Source: an uncultured Colwellia sp.
Lineage (GTDB): Bacteria; Pseudomonadota; Gammaproteobacteria; Enterobacterales; Alteromonadaceae
Reading direction: 5' to 3'
Length of the DNA stretch: 64,000 bases
NCBI GenBank assembly: GCA_913062815.1
Contig: CAJXWZ010000008.1
Coordinates: 62,001-126,000, forward strand
This document shows positions 8,873 through 17,383 of this stretch, one piece after another. The translations under genes were made by a program, and so were the position numbers. The notes under the pieces were generated by a model that did not search any database, was not told where the DNA came from, and worked only from the letters and a program-made list of their open reading frames with translations. Numbering within the stretch: position 1 is the first letter of the stretch; each line of letters starts with the position of its first letter.

Positions 8873-9835
8873 TTATGCGGTTAACTCAAATTGGTAAGTC
8901 GCTGGTTTGGTATGCGCATGTGTTATTTCAGAATAAAAACTGGCTATTCTTAATGATCGCTGCACCACTTCTTGAGATTGACTTGGTGCTATTTTTTCTT
9001 GACTATCCAGCGTTTTTTTAATCAATACTTCAAAATCAGACTCTTCATCAACAGGAGCACCTTCCGCTGTTGCTTCACCGTTTTCTTCTGCGCTATTTGC
9101 TTTGGCTTCACTTTCACTTCGCTGAGTACTTAATTCTGTCAGCAGCTCTGATTGTGCCTGTAAAATTAGCGTTGTTGCGGTACTTGCCACTCGAGTATCT
9201 TGCACTGATGGATGAATAGGTGCCAGCGCCGCAGCATGAACTTGCTGCATTTTAGCAATAGTCGCTTTTGGATCGCCTTGAACGGTTGATAAGTCTACCG
9301 AGACTTCCCCTTCTACAGCATATCTTTTCCCGTCAGGTCCCGTTGTATATGAGAAACTTGGTGCGCCTGTTACCGTTCCTCCAACCGAGGCATGAGCCGC
9401 TTCATGGGCTCGTACTTCTTTATCTCTACTTTCTAATTGGCTAACAATACGCTCTTGCTCTAACGCTTGTGCACGTGCTTGCTCTTCCTCTACAGCATTG
9501 GCCTTACTAGTAGTCTCGCTAGTCTTATCTTGTTCTTCTGTTGTGCTCTGCCCTGACTCTTGCTCTCCTCCTTGCTTTTCTTCTTGATCAGCAATACTAG
9601 TATTTGCAATTTTAGCTTGCTCACTAATACTGGCAAAATCTACGCTTTCATTGTTTTGGGCTGGAGTTCTACCGCGCTCTTTGTCAGAAGCTACGCCTTT
9701 TTCGGCTGCTGACTGACTAGTCGGCGTCGGTTGGGTAATGATTTCTCTTTGGTTGTTTTCACGACGCAAGCTTTCAGTGTGCGGATTAAGCACAGTCGGT
9801 GTGGATAAATTTGGCACTTGCGGGGTGATGTTCAT
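8873..9835 (-). CDS. SprA-related putative metalloprotease
   Basis: A 320-residue protein. The first 110 residues are low complexity (Glu, Gln, Thr, Ser) and probably disordered, followed by a charged helix (about 115-140). The conserved core includes a zinc-protease-like HEAAH at 144-148 in EVRAHEAAHASVGGTVTGAP, then SFSYTTGPDGKRYAVEGEV and the long helix with MQQVHAAALAPIHPS. This is the pattern of the SprA-related family (also called CJM1_0395-type putative metalloproteases). No signal peptide is seen. Proteolytic activity is inferred only from the HExxH motif. A 91-residue protein is encoded 30 bp upstream on the same strand. Confidence 0.78.
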   Translation of the reverse strand: MNITPQVPNLSTPTVLNPHTESLRRENNQREIITQPTPTSQSAAEKGVASDKERGRTPAQNNESVDFASISEQAKIANTSIADQEEKQGGEQESGQSTTEEQDKTSETTSKANAVEEEQARAQALEQERIVSQLESRDKEVRAHEAAHASVGGTVTGAPSFSYTTGPDGKRYAVEGEVSVDLSTVQGDPKATIAKMQQVHAAALAPIHPSVQDTRVASTATTLILQAQSELLTELSTQRSESEAKANSAEENGEATAEGAPVDEESDFEVLIKKTLDSQEKIAPSQSQEVVQRSLRIASFYSEITHAHTKPATYQFELTA

Positions 9836-9865
9836 AATTTACTACTTGCTAAATTAAAACTAAGC

Positions 9866-10141
9866 TTAAGCTGTTACATCAAGTAAAGTCCCTAAACTAT
9901 CATCAGCAGTTTTTATCACTTCTGTAGCTGCTTTTGCTTGGTGTTCAGCAACCTTTAAATCAACTAAAGACTGGTTCAAATCTGGAACACTTGCCTCTTC
10001 TGTTGGTTCCACTGACTCCGCAGCACCAGCGTCGTCTGCCGCTGTTGTTTCTGCAACAATATTTGCAGCCGCTTCATCTGCCGCTTGCGTGGCACTTTGC
10101 AGTGCTTGAACACCCGAATTAAATGCTGATTGTATTTCCAT
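9866..10141 (-). CDS. Small alanine-rich protein with flagellar rod-like C-terminus
   Basis: A 91-residue acidic, alanine-rich helical protein with a good start (GGAGAG just upstream of the ATG). The N-terminus (IQSAFNSGVQALQSATQAADEAAANI) and the C-terminus (LVDLKVAEHQAKAATEVIKT, then LGTLLDV) resemble the paired helices that flank flagellar rod and hook proteins, but the central domain of those proteins is missing. No flagellar gene is nearby. Similar small proteins occur in other gammaproteobacteria without a known role. Likely cotranscribed with the SprA-like gene downstream. Confidence 0.6.
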   Translation of the reverse strand: MEIQSAFNSGVQALQSATQAADEAAANIVAETTAADDAGAAESVEPTEEASVPDLNQSLVDLKVAEHQAKAATEVIKTADDSLGTLLDVTA

Positions 10142-10216
10142 CAGACTCTCCTCAGCTAATTATATTTATACTGGTTAATTATTAACCAAAAAAGCTCAAA
10201 AGTAAAGAGTGCCATC

Positions 10217-11068
10217 TTAACTGAAGTTTCCTTCAGCCTTTGTTAATAGCCAATTACAGAGTATTTTAGAAAAGTCATCTGCATGAGATATAAATGGTGC
10301 ATGTGAGGCTTGTTTGAAAACGAATTGCTCACTGTTTTGTGCTAATTTTGCAATCTGTGCTATTACGGTTTTCGGTACCAAACTGTCTGCTTCACCATAT
10401 AAGCGCAAAAAAGGCTGTTTAATAGCGCTCAACCTAGTTCTATGGTCGCTAGTTTCAAGTAATCTTAGTGACTGATCTAACGTAACTTTACTTGCCATTT
10501 CGTGTTGAAAAACTAGCTGACTAATTACCTTTATATCATGACGAATATGTGGGCTACCCATGGCTTGAATTTTTAAAAATCCACTAATGGTTTTTTTAGT
10601 ATCAAACTTTAATTGCTGATGAAATGAGTTAAGCACTTTCGGCTTAATACCTGGCCAAACATCTTGCTCGTTATTATCTCCTGCCTGTTCTATAAACCGA
10701 GGAGAGCTGGCCACTGTGATCAAAGCGAGTACTTTGTCAGGAAAGCTCAAGGTCATTTCAGTCGCAATTACCCCACCTAAAGACCAGCCAACGTAAATCG
10801 CAGGTTGCGTTATTGTGTCGCTAATAAACTGACATATATTTTGAAGGGAGTAAGGGCTGATTTTTTTATCTTTATTAATGCCAAAACCGGGTAAGTCTAA
10901 GGTGATAATATGAAAAACATCGAAAAACGCTGCGGGTAGGTTATCTATCCATGGCTGCCAAACCGCCGAGTTTAAGCCCCAGCCATGTATTAATACAATA
11001 GGAGTAGTATGGTGACAATTCACAGATGATAATTTTGGGTAAGTGGAAATGTGAAGACTTTCTGCCAT
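10217..11068 (-). CDS. bioH: BioH-type alpha/beta hydrolase (pimeloyl-ACP methyl ester esterase)
   Basis: A 283-residue alpha/beta hydrolase. IVLIHGWGLNSAVWQPW carries the oxyanion region, GWSLGG places the nucleophile at Ser96, LYGEADSLVP gives the acid, and QASHAPFISH the catalytic histidine. BioH releases pimeloyl-ACP from its methyl ester at the end of the pimelate steps of biotin synthesis. The call rests on motif similarity and on the bioH / gntX back-to-back arrangement known from E. coli. It is about 25 residues longer than E. coli BioH, mostly at the N-terminus. Confidence 0.82.
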   Translation of the reverse strand: MAESLHISTYPKLSSVNCHHTTPIVLIHGWGLNSAVWQPWIDNLPAAFFDVFHIITLDLPGFGINKDKKISPYSLQNICQFISDTITQPAIYVGWSLGGVIATEMTLSFPDKVLALITVASSPRFIEQAGDNNEQDVWPGIKPKVLNSFHQQLKFDTKKTISGFLKIQAMGSPHIRHDIKVISQLVFQHEMASKVTLDQSLRLLETSDHRTRLSAIKQPFLRLYGEADSLVPKTVIAQIAKLAQNSEQFVFKQASHAPFISHADDFSKILCNWLLTKAEGNFS

Positions 11069-11122
11069 GCTTATATCTTAAGAAAAATGAATTACAGCTA
11101 TATTACAAAATGGATGTTCACA

Positions 11123-11875
11123 ATGGAATGGCGAGCACGAATTCAAATTATATATAAACAGTTTTTAACCTTACTGGGGCAATGCGATCTATGCGGTAAT
11201 ACCTTATTTGATAAGTCTTTAGCAGAATCGAATTTACTCATTCACCCATTACTCTGTGTTTCCTGTTATGCGCAGTTACCCTTGTTTAAACAGACATTAA
11301 TTCAAGCTGATTTATTAAACTGGCCTGCTATAAACCGAGCTTTACCCAACATAAGCTTCGACCATTTATTTTGCCTTTCGCCATATTTGCTACCCTTTAC
11401 TCATTGGCTAGTACAATTAAAATACCAAGGTCGCTTTGAGTTAGCGACGCTTTTCGCCAATTTACTCGCCCAACAATGGCAAGCACATAAAAGTGTCGGT
11501 GCACCTTTGCCCGTTGACCTTGTCCTTAGTGTGCCGTTACATATTAGTAAATGGCAGGTTAGGGGTTTCAATCAAGCACATCTCATTGCCAAACCTTTTG
11601 CTAAGCAATTGCAACTACCTTATGACAACAGTGCATTAATTCGTGTTAAGAAAAATTTAAGCCAAGTCGGAAAAACAGGTATTCAGAGACGCAACAGCCT
11701 CACCAAGGCTTTTGAACTAGCCAAAGATTTACCTAAGCATGTTAAACACATAGTACTCATTGACGATGTGATGACTACAGGCAGTACGGCAAGTGAAATA
11801 AGTAAATTACTAAAACATAACGGGGTTGACAGGGTTACTGTCATTACCGTTTGCTTAACATTACCCAATACATAA
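11123..11875 (+). CDS. gntX: ComF/GntX family phosphoribosyltransferase-like protein
   Basis: The start is placed at ATG 11123 (MEWRARIQ, 250 residues), with GGA nine bases upstream. Earlier in-frame starts would run into the divergent bioH start. The N-terminus has a zinc-finger-like CDLC ... CVSC pair. The core is a type I phosphoribosyltransferase fold with the PRPP loop HIVLIDDVMTTGSTASEI and the ComF signature VRGFNQAHLIA. ComF proteins take part in DNA uptake in some bacteria; E. coli GntX has no firmly assigned reaction. Divergent from bioH across 54 bp, as in enteric genomes. The usual downstream neighbour nfuA is displaced by a convergent peptidase gene. Confidence 0.85.
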   Translation: MEWRARIQIIYKQFLTLLGQCDLCGNTLFDKSLAESNLLIHPLLCVSCYAQLPLFKQTLIQADLLNWPAINRALPNISFDHLFCLSPYLLPFTHWLVQLKYQGRFELATLFANLLAQQWQAHKSVGAPLPVDLVLSVPLHISKWQVRGFNQAHLIAKPFAKQLQLPYDNSALIRVKKNLSQVGKTGIQRRNSLTKAFELAKDLPKHVKHIVLIDDVMTTGSTASEISKLLKHNGVDRVTVITVCLTLPNT

Positions 11876-11882
11876 TAAGAAA

Positions 11883-14450
11883 CTAATTTTCAACCGTAGC
11901 GCTAAATGCCTTGGCAAAAAACAAACTATTTGCGAGTAGTTTCGCACTACCTAACCAATATCCTCGAAAGGCAAGTACGTCAGTTGTTGCAATGACTCGG
12001 CCTTTGCCATAATTGTGCGCCACAATAGCGGCGTTGTGAGCTAAACGATTAACTAAATTCTTATCGGTATAGCCACTTAATAAAGGTGCCGCATTATATT
12101 TAGCTAAGGTAACAAATGGTTGCTGACCTGCATCCATTATTAAGGTGCTATTCCTAAATAGTGCCAGATTCTTATCTGTGTAGCCAAATGCTAAAGGGTG
12201 CGAAGTATCAATTTCTGTTGCGAAAATAGCACCGGCGATACGCTTTCTCGCGCTAAGTTTTTCTTTATCTTGATAACTTAACTTTTCACTATCAAATAAT
12301 TGGTCAATTTGTTTTTTCGTTACAAAATCAACAGATAAAATATCTTGTTTGGCTAACCATTTTGCACCACGCTTTTGGGCAAAAACAGTACCTCCTTGTT
12401 TTATCCAGCTTTTCAATTGACTAATATGTCGTTCTGATAGCCCTTTATAATTACCATTAACCAAAATAAGGTGGCTATATGAAGCTAAATTAATATCCGA
12501 CAAACGGGCATGGTCAATGACGCTCACAGGAATCTGCAAGGTTTCATCTAGGTAGAAGCGAATTTCTCCAGCTTCATATTGAGAAACCCCCTTACCTCCA
12601 AGTAACAATACCTTAGGTTGCTTCAAGGTTCTAAATGAACCACTACCAAAATCGATGCCTTTACTTGTTAAGCCACTTTGAATAGTCGCTAACTCAATAT
12701 TGGTATTACCTGCCAATTCTGACAAAATGTTGCGCCAGTTTTCTGTTGACTGAATGGCTGAAGGCACAATAATAGTACCACTAGCAAAAGTACGTTTTTT
12801 GCCCGCCACTTCACTAACAAAACCACCTGTGGCAACTTTCGCTTTAATATCTTTGGTAAGTAATTGATTTAACAATTTTGGCGCTAATGAATGATGCCAT
12901 TCAAATGCGTAAGCATAATCACCGTTGTTAGGCTTTATCGTTTGTACCTTGGTAATATCTTGTTCAGACCAAGGTTTAGGGGAAACTTCTAAGCCCCAAG
13001 TACTGTCAATCCCTTGAAAGTTAATATTCATTGCTAAAGGCATAGTCCAGCCTGATACATCATAAAATGTATTATCGGCAAAATCTTTTTGCTGATTAAA
13101 CAATGCTTGAATCAGTCGAAACTGTTTTTGCGCTAAAGGCACATAATAACTGGTCGATTTAGCGTAATTTTTTCCTTTAAAGCTAAAGTCTTTTTTAAGT
13201 TTAAAAACCTCTATTTGATGTTGAGTCAATTTACTCAACAGTAAATTCAATCGATAGCTATCTTTTGTTTCACTAAGTAAATAGCCATTGAAACTCTCTT
13301 TTTTGGCTAATTTATCTGCTTGTTGATAAAAATCATTTCGGTAGGATTTAAGCTCTTTACGGTTTTTCCAAGCACCTTCAATAGTTGAAATAGAGGTTAA
13401 AACATGGTTTTGAATACCGTATTCAAACGTTAACAAACCATTAATAGTGTCTTGCTGCATGCCGCGTGAACTGGCTTGTTCAAATAAGATTCCGACACTG
13501 CCATTTACATCGGGGTAAGTGGAGCCTTTGCCGTAATAAAAATCATCAAAATTTTCTTCGCTGTAATATAAACGCTGTGCTTGGTCTAGCGCTTTGGCAT
13601 GATACTTAGCCAACTCTTTTGTTAAGGTAATATTTTTTTTAGGGGTTAACGGGTGCGTTCTACTGGCAATACCGGGTTGGAAAAAGTAACTACTGTTAGC
13701 TCCCATCTCGTGGTAATCACCTAGTACATGAGGCTGGTATTGATGAAAATATTTTAGTCGATGACGGCTTTCTTGTTGGGCTAATAGTAACCAATCACGA
13801 TTTAAATCAAACCAAAAATGATTAGTTCTACCGGTAACCCAATCTTGGTGGTGTTCAATATGTTCCGCATCACTGTTATCCGCCGAGCCACGATAAGTGG
13901 TAACCCAATTTACAAATCTATCCATACCATCTGGATTAATACTTGGTTCAAGTACAATAATAGTATTAGCGAGCATTGCTTTCACTGCTGCCTCTTCGCT
14001 AGCTGCTAAATAATAAGCCACGACCATAGCGGCATTGGCACCGCTAATTTCATCACCATGGACACTGTAACCAAGCCAAATGACTAGCGGCTCGCCATTA
14101 ATTTTATGCTTCTTATTAGATATGTGACGCTCGGCAAGAATATTGTCTAAATCAGCTAAATTCTCTTCACTTGAGATAGTGACCAGAAATTGCTCTCGTA
14201 ATTGTGCAGTTTTGCCAATAGTGGTTTTTATTACCCGTTTTGAGTTTTGCGCCAAAGTAGTAAAGTACTGTTTTAATTGGTCATGTCTGACATGACGTTC
14301 TCCAATCTCAAAACCTAATGTTTGACTTGGTAATGGTACGCTCTGAGCAAAAGCCGCAGTTTCAGGCAAATAATTTTGCACTGGTGCAGCGGAGAGTATC
14401 CATGTAGGTACCGTAAAAAAACAAACAATAAGAAAACGTCGCAATAGCAT
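11883..14450 (-). CDS. Secreted M14-family zinc carboxypeptidase-like protein
   Basis: The start is placed at ATG 14450, after GGA; a TTG four codons earlier is less likely. The protein has 855 residues. Residues 1-22 are a signal peptide. The M14 zinc site is visible: HGDE (His131, Glu134) in WLGYSVHGDEISGANAA, and the distal histidine probably in GDYHEMGANSSYFFQPG. ILFEQASSRG is a candidate for the catalytic glutamate region. A second domain around 600-700 (VLLLGGKGVSQYEAGEIRFY, then LILVNGNYKGLS) resembles a class I glutamine amidotransferase fold, as in many large bacterial M14 proteins. Likely a periplasmic or extracellular peptidase of unknown specificity. It is inserted convergently between gntX and nfuA, which are adjacent in E. 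coli. Confidence 0.88.
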   Translation of the reverse strand: MLLRRFLIVCFFTVPTWILSAAPVQNYLPETAAFAQSVPLPSQTLGFEIGERHVRHDQLKQYFTTLAQNSKRVIKTTIGKTAQLREQFLVTISSEENLADLDNILAERHISNKKHKINGEPLVIWLGYSVHGDEISGANAAMVVAYYLAASEEAAVKAMLANTIIVLEPSINPDGMDRFVNWVTTYRGSADNSDAEHIEHHQDWVTGRTNHFWFDLNRDWLLLAQQESRHRLKYFHQYQPHVLGDYHEMGANSSYFFQPGIASRTHPLTPKKNITLTKELAKYHAKALDQAQRLYYSEENFDDFYYGKGSTYPDVNGSVGILFEQASSRGMQQDTINGLLTFEYGIQNHVLTSISTIEGAWKNRKELKSYRNDFYQQADKLAKKESFNGYLLSETKDSYRLNLLLSKLTQHQIEVFKLKKDFSFKGKNYAKSTSYYVPLAQKQFRLIQALFNQQKDFADNTFYDVSGWTMPLAMNINFQGIDSTWGLEVSPKPWSEQDITKVQTIKPNNGDYAYAFEWHHSLAPKLLNQLLTKDIKAKVATGGFVSEVAGKKRTFASGTIIVPSAIQSTENWRNILSELAGNTNIELATIQSGLTSKGIDFGSGSFRTLKQPKVLLLGGKGVSQYEAGEIRFYLDETLQIPVSVIDHARLSDINLASYSHLILVNGNYKGLSERHISQLKSWIKQGGTVFAQKRGAKWLAKQDILSVDFVTKKQIDQLFDSEKLSYQDKEKLSARKRIAGAIFATEIDTSHPLAFGYTDKNLALFRNSTLIMDAGQQPFVTLAKYNAAPLLSGYTDKNLVNRLAHNAAIVAHNYGKGRVIATTDVLAFRGYWLGSAKLLANSLFFAKAFSATVEN

Positions 14451-14540
14451 AATAAATTCCAATTAAGAGATCTGAGATAAAATAGCAAATAAAAGCATAA
14501 AAATCATTAGCACATAGCAAGATTGCGGAGTAAAATAAAC

Positions 14541-14565
14541 ATACTTGAGTAAAACACTCAAGTAT
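14541..14565. promoter_or_regulatory. IscR type-1-like binding site upstream of nfuA
   Basis: A 25-bp palindrome: ATACTTGAGT, five bases AAAAC, ACTCAAGTAT, with perfect 10-bp arms. It fits the known IscR type 1 consensus (ATASYYGACTRWWWYAGTCRRSTAT) at 23 of 25 positions. The two differences are compensatory and keep the symmetry. It sits 41 bp before the nfuA start. E. coli nfuA is an IscR target, so repression by [2Fe-2S]-IscR is likely. Confidence 0.75.
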
Positions 14566-14606
14566 ATCCTGTTCCAAAATGAAGAAAACAAGAGAGTCAC
14601 AGTATT

Positions 14607-15185
14607 ATGATCACTATATCACCTACCGCCCAAGAGCATTTCGTTAAGCTGCTTTCCCAACAAGCAGAAGGCACTCATATTCGCGTATTTGTAGTAAATC
14701 CGGGCACCGCTAAAGCAGAGTGTGGTGTATCGTATTGTCCTGCTGACGCAGTAGAGCCTGATGATTTAGCATTAGCATTTGAAGGGTTCTCTGCTATGGT
14801 TGACGCTGACAGTAAAGGCTTTTTAGAAGATGCTGAAATTGATTTTGTCACTGATCAAATGGGCTCACAACTTACCTTGAAAGCGCCTAATGCCAAATTA
14901 CGTAAAGTTGCTGACGACGCACCTTTATTTGATCGTGTGCATTACTTTTTGCAAGCTGAAGTTAATCCACAATTGGCTGGCCATGGTGGCGAATGTACTT
15001 TAGTTGAAATCACTGATGATGGTTATGTAGTATTGCAGTTTGGTGGCGGTTGTAATGGTTGTAGCCAAATTGATGTTACCGTTAAAGACGGCATTGAAAC
15101 ACAGCTTATTGAAATGCTAGGTGACGAAATTAAAGGCGTTAAAGATGCTACTGAACATGAACGCGGTGATCATTCATACTACTAA
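14607..15185 (+). CDS. nfuA: Fe/S biogenesis protein NfuA
   Basis: A 192-residue cytoplasmic iron-sulfur carrier. The N-terminal degenerate A-type domain ([18 protein letters not shown]) lacks the usual cysteine set. The C-terminal Nfu domain has the cluster-binding CxxC at Cys149 and Cys152 ([18 protein letters not shown]), the same positions as in E. coli NfuA. NfuA binds a [4Fe-4S] cluster with a partner subunit and delivers it to targets under oxidative or iron stress. An IscR-like site precedes it. The next gene starts 3 bp after the stop. Confidence 0.97.
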   Translation: MITISPTAQEHFVKLLSQQAEGTHIRVFVVNPGTAKAECGVSYCPADAVEPDDLALAFEGFSAMVDADSKGFLEDAEIDFVTDQMGSQLTLKAPNAKLRKVADDAPLFDRVHYFLQAEVNPQLAGHGGECTLVEITDDGYVVLQFGGGCNGCSQIDVTVKDGIETQLIEMLGDEIKGVKDATEHERGDHSYY

Positions 15186-15188
15186 ACA

Positions 15189-15440
15189 ATGAATGAATTA
15201 CTCGCAAAATTAGGTCAAGATCCCAAACGTAGTTTATCTATATTTCTTTGGGGGCTTGGCCTTTTTACTTTAGGCTTAATTTTTATTGGTCTTGGCTATT
15301 ATCATCATCATTTATGGCAAGTGCCAGGATTGATAATAATTGCTTTCGCCTGCCTCATTGCTGTTTGGGGTTATCTCGGCATTTTCGCTAACCGTTGGTA
15401 TAATATTTTAAATCGACCCAAGCTTCGCAACAAAAAATAA
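15189..15440 (+). CDS. Small two-helix membrane protein
   Basis: An 83-residue protein with two hydrophobic segments (about 17-38 and 46-66), a GYYHHH turn between them, and a basic C-terminal tail (NRWYNILNRPKLRNKK). It starts 3 bp after nfuA stops, so it is cotranscribed with it. I do not recognise the family. The end of this gene is part of a segment duplicated 137 bp downstream. Confidence 0.7.
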   Translation: MNELLAKLGQDPKRSLSIFLWGLGLFTLGLIFIGLGYYHHHLWQVPGLIIIAFACLIAVWGYLGIFANRWYNILNRPKLRNKK

Positions 15441-15474
15441 TTCCATGATTTATCTATTTCAAAAATTTTGGCTT
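15404..15474 (+). repeat. Upstream copy of a 71-bp direct repeat
   Basis: It matches 15541-15611 with four mismatches. This copy contains the last 12 codons of the small membrane protein gene and a dead copy of the next gene's start: an ATG at 15445 reads MIYLFQKFWL and then a stop. Confidence 0.9.
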
Positions 15475-15540
15475 TAACTAGCCTTATAACAGCTTGGGAG
15501 CCTAGATATCTGAAGGCATCTTCGCAAATCCTTGATATAA

Positions 15541-15611
15541 TAATTTAAATCGAGCCAAGCTTCGCAACAAAAAGTAATTCCATGATTTATCTGTTTCAAA
15601 AATTTTGGCTT
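15541..15611 (+). repeat. Downstream copy of the 71-bp direct repeat
   Basis: Offset 137 bp from the first copy. It holds a second version of the end of the upstream gene (not translated in frame here) and the functional start of the VanZ gene at 15582. The 66 bp between the copies matches neither flank by eye. Confidence 0.9.
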
Positions 15612-15932
15612 CATCTAACGTTAATACTCATGGTTAGTATTGCCACATTATCACTTTGGCCAGCAGCATATTTACCCGATGTACCTGGCAGTGACAAAAC
15701 TCACCATTTTATCGCTTATGCTGCTTTAATGTTTCCAACCGCCTTGAAGCAGCCTAAATTCTATCTAAGTATTACTATAGGCTTTATTGCTTTTAGTGGT
15801 GCTATTGAATTGATTCAGCCTTATGTAAATCGCTACGGCGAATGGTTAGATATGGCGGCCAATACTACCGGTTTACTTTGTGGTTGGTTAATCGCTAAAA
15901 CAGCGCTAGTTGTTTCTCAAAAATCGAGCTAG
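15582..15932 (+). CDS. VanZ family membrane protein
   Basis: A 116-residue membrane protein with about four hydrophobic segments. LPDVPGSDKTHHFIAYAALMF and GAIELIQPYVNRYGEWLDMAANTTG are typical of VanZ-like proteins (H-F-x-x-Y-x-x-L, then E-x-x-Q ... R ... D-x-x-A-N). VanZ confers low-level teicoplanin resistance in enterococci; the chromosomal relatives in proteobacteria have no known function. The end overlaps the convergent MATE gene by 4 bp. The start lies in the second copy of a duplicated segment. Confidence 0.85.
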   Translation: MIYLFQKFWLHLTLILMVSIATLSLWPAAYLPDVPGSDKTHHFIAYAALMFPTALKQPKFYLSITIGFIAFSGAIELIQPYVNRYGEWLDMAANTTGLLCGWLIAKTALVVSQKSS

Positions 15933-17308
15933 TTTGATATTGCATTCAGCACGAGAATTTTAGTTTTGTAGTGCCATGCTAATGTAATGCCTCTAGCTAG
16001 CATAAAGCCTAAAAATGCCCCCCATAAAGCATGGTTACCATTTGCCGCTGTTGAATCCGCTGCTGATAAAATATTATTCAGTATCCACCAAAGCGGAAAG
16101 AAGCAAGTGAAAGTGGCAATAATCATACTATTACGCATGGCTTTTGCCTGCATCAAGCCAATATAAACACCATCAAATAAATAGCACCAGCAAGCTACAA
16201 CAGGTAAAAGCACCATCCAAATTAAATACTCTTTAGCAAAATGAATAACACTTGGAATATCTGAAATAAGCGATAGTAAATACTCCCCAGCAAGCGCAAA
16301 CATTAGTGAATAGATCATGGCAAATATAGCTGTCCACAATAATGCAATGTGAACCGTGTTGCGTAATTTACTGTTATCTCTTTCACCTTGAGCTTTACCA
16401 ACCATAGCTTCGGTTGCATTTGCCACACCATCTAGCCCAAAAGAAATGAGTAGTAAAAAATTCATTAATATAGCATTTGCCGCCACCACGTCATCACCTA
16501 ACCTAGCTCCTTGAACTGTAATAAAAATAAAGCATATTTCTAAACACAGGGTACGGATCAATATATCGCGATTTAATTTAAAATAACTCAATAAACTTGA
16601 GCGTTCAATTAAGGATGATAGAAATATACTACCTTCAGACAATAATCCATTTAACGCGCTTTTATAGCGTGTATAGACAATACTCAAGCCCAGTAACATA
16701 GCGCTATATTCTGCAATCAAGGTTGCTAAAGCAACCCCTTGTACTTGCCAGTTAAAACCAAAGACAAAGACAATATCTAACACTACATTTATAATATTGG
16801 TGATTATTAGTAACCACATAACTGACTTTGTTTGATGGTTACCGATTAACCAGCCGAGTATCACTAAATTACCTAGAGAAGCAGGAAGTCCCCACACTCT
16901 TATTTCACTATATTGACGAGCATAGAACTGCACTTGTTCAGAGCCACCTGCTAGCTCTAACGCAAGATTAATAAAAGGTGATTGCAAAAATACAAATAAG
17001 AGCCCTACAGCAAACGCAATAATAAGACCACGGAACAATACCTGTAAATTCTTATTGATATTATTTAAACCAAAAGCCTGCGCACTTAAGCCTGTAGTAG
17101 ACATTCGAAGAAAACCACAAAGCCAAGTGATGGAGGTAATAACCATGGCGCCAATGGTGCTGCCACCAAGAAAATAGGCATGAGGTAAATGACCAATTAC
17201 TGCCGTATCAACTAAACCTAATAGCGGCACGGTAATATTGGAAAAGATCATCGGTAATGCGAGTAGCAATAATTGCTTGTGTTGATCTAAATCACTAAAT
17301 TTTGCCAA
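15929..17308 (-). CDS. MATE family efflux transporter, DinF-like
   Basis: A 12-helix MATE transporter. The segment LALPMIFSNITVPLLGLVDT followed by AVIGHL is very close to the DinF subfamily N-terminus. I place the start at TTG 17308, because AAGGA stands at ideal spacing before it; an in-frame TTG at 17341 would add 11 residues. The protein is then 459 residues. MATE proteins export cationic drugs or toxic compounds using Na+ or H+ gradients. In E. coli dinF follows lexA in an SOS operon, but here lexA is about 11 kb away and no SOS box was seen upstream. Confidence 0.88.
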   Translation of the reverse strand: MAKFSDLDQHKQLLLLALPMIFSNITVPLLGLVDTAVIGHLPHAYFLGGSTIGAMVITSITWLCGFLRMSTTGLSAQAFGLNNINKNLQVLFRGLIIAFAVGLLFVFLQSPFINLALELAGGSEQVQFYARQYSEIRVWGLPASLGNLVILGWLIGNHQTKSVMWLLIITNIINVVLDIVFVFGFNWQVQGVALATLIAEYSAMLLGLSIVYTRYKSALNGLLSEGSIFLSSLIERSSLLSYFKLNRDILIRTLCLEICFIFITVQGARLGDDVVAANAILMNFLLLISFGLDGVANATEAMVGKAQGERDNSKLRNTVHIALLWTAIFAMIYSLMFALAGEYLLSLISDIPSVIHFAKEYLIWMVLLPVVACWCYLFDGVYIGLMQAKAMRNSMIIATFTCFFPLWWILNNILSAADSTAANGNHALWGAFLGFMLARGITLAWHYKTKILVLNAISN

Positions 17309-17383
17309 GAAGTATTCCTTTTTACTGGGATTAAGCGTCAAAAAGCGTTATTTTATCTCATTACAGTCATTAGAGAAATTATT

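Noticed and set aside
10172..10186. GGTTAATTATTAACC palindrome near the bioH end as a terminator
   Set aside because: The T-run is on the wrong side of the stem for bioH.
11051..11122. Longer N-terminus for the GntX/ComF protein
   Set aside because: It would begin at GTG inside the divergent bioH gene and lacks a ribosome binding site.
15929..17308. SOS-controlled dinF
   Set aside because: The protein is DinF-like, but no LexA box lies upstream and lexA is far away.
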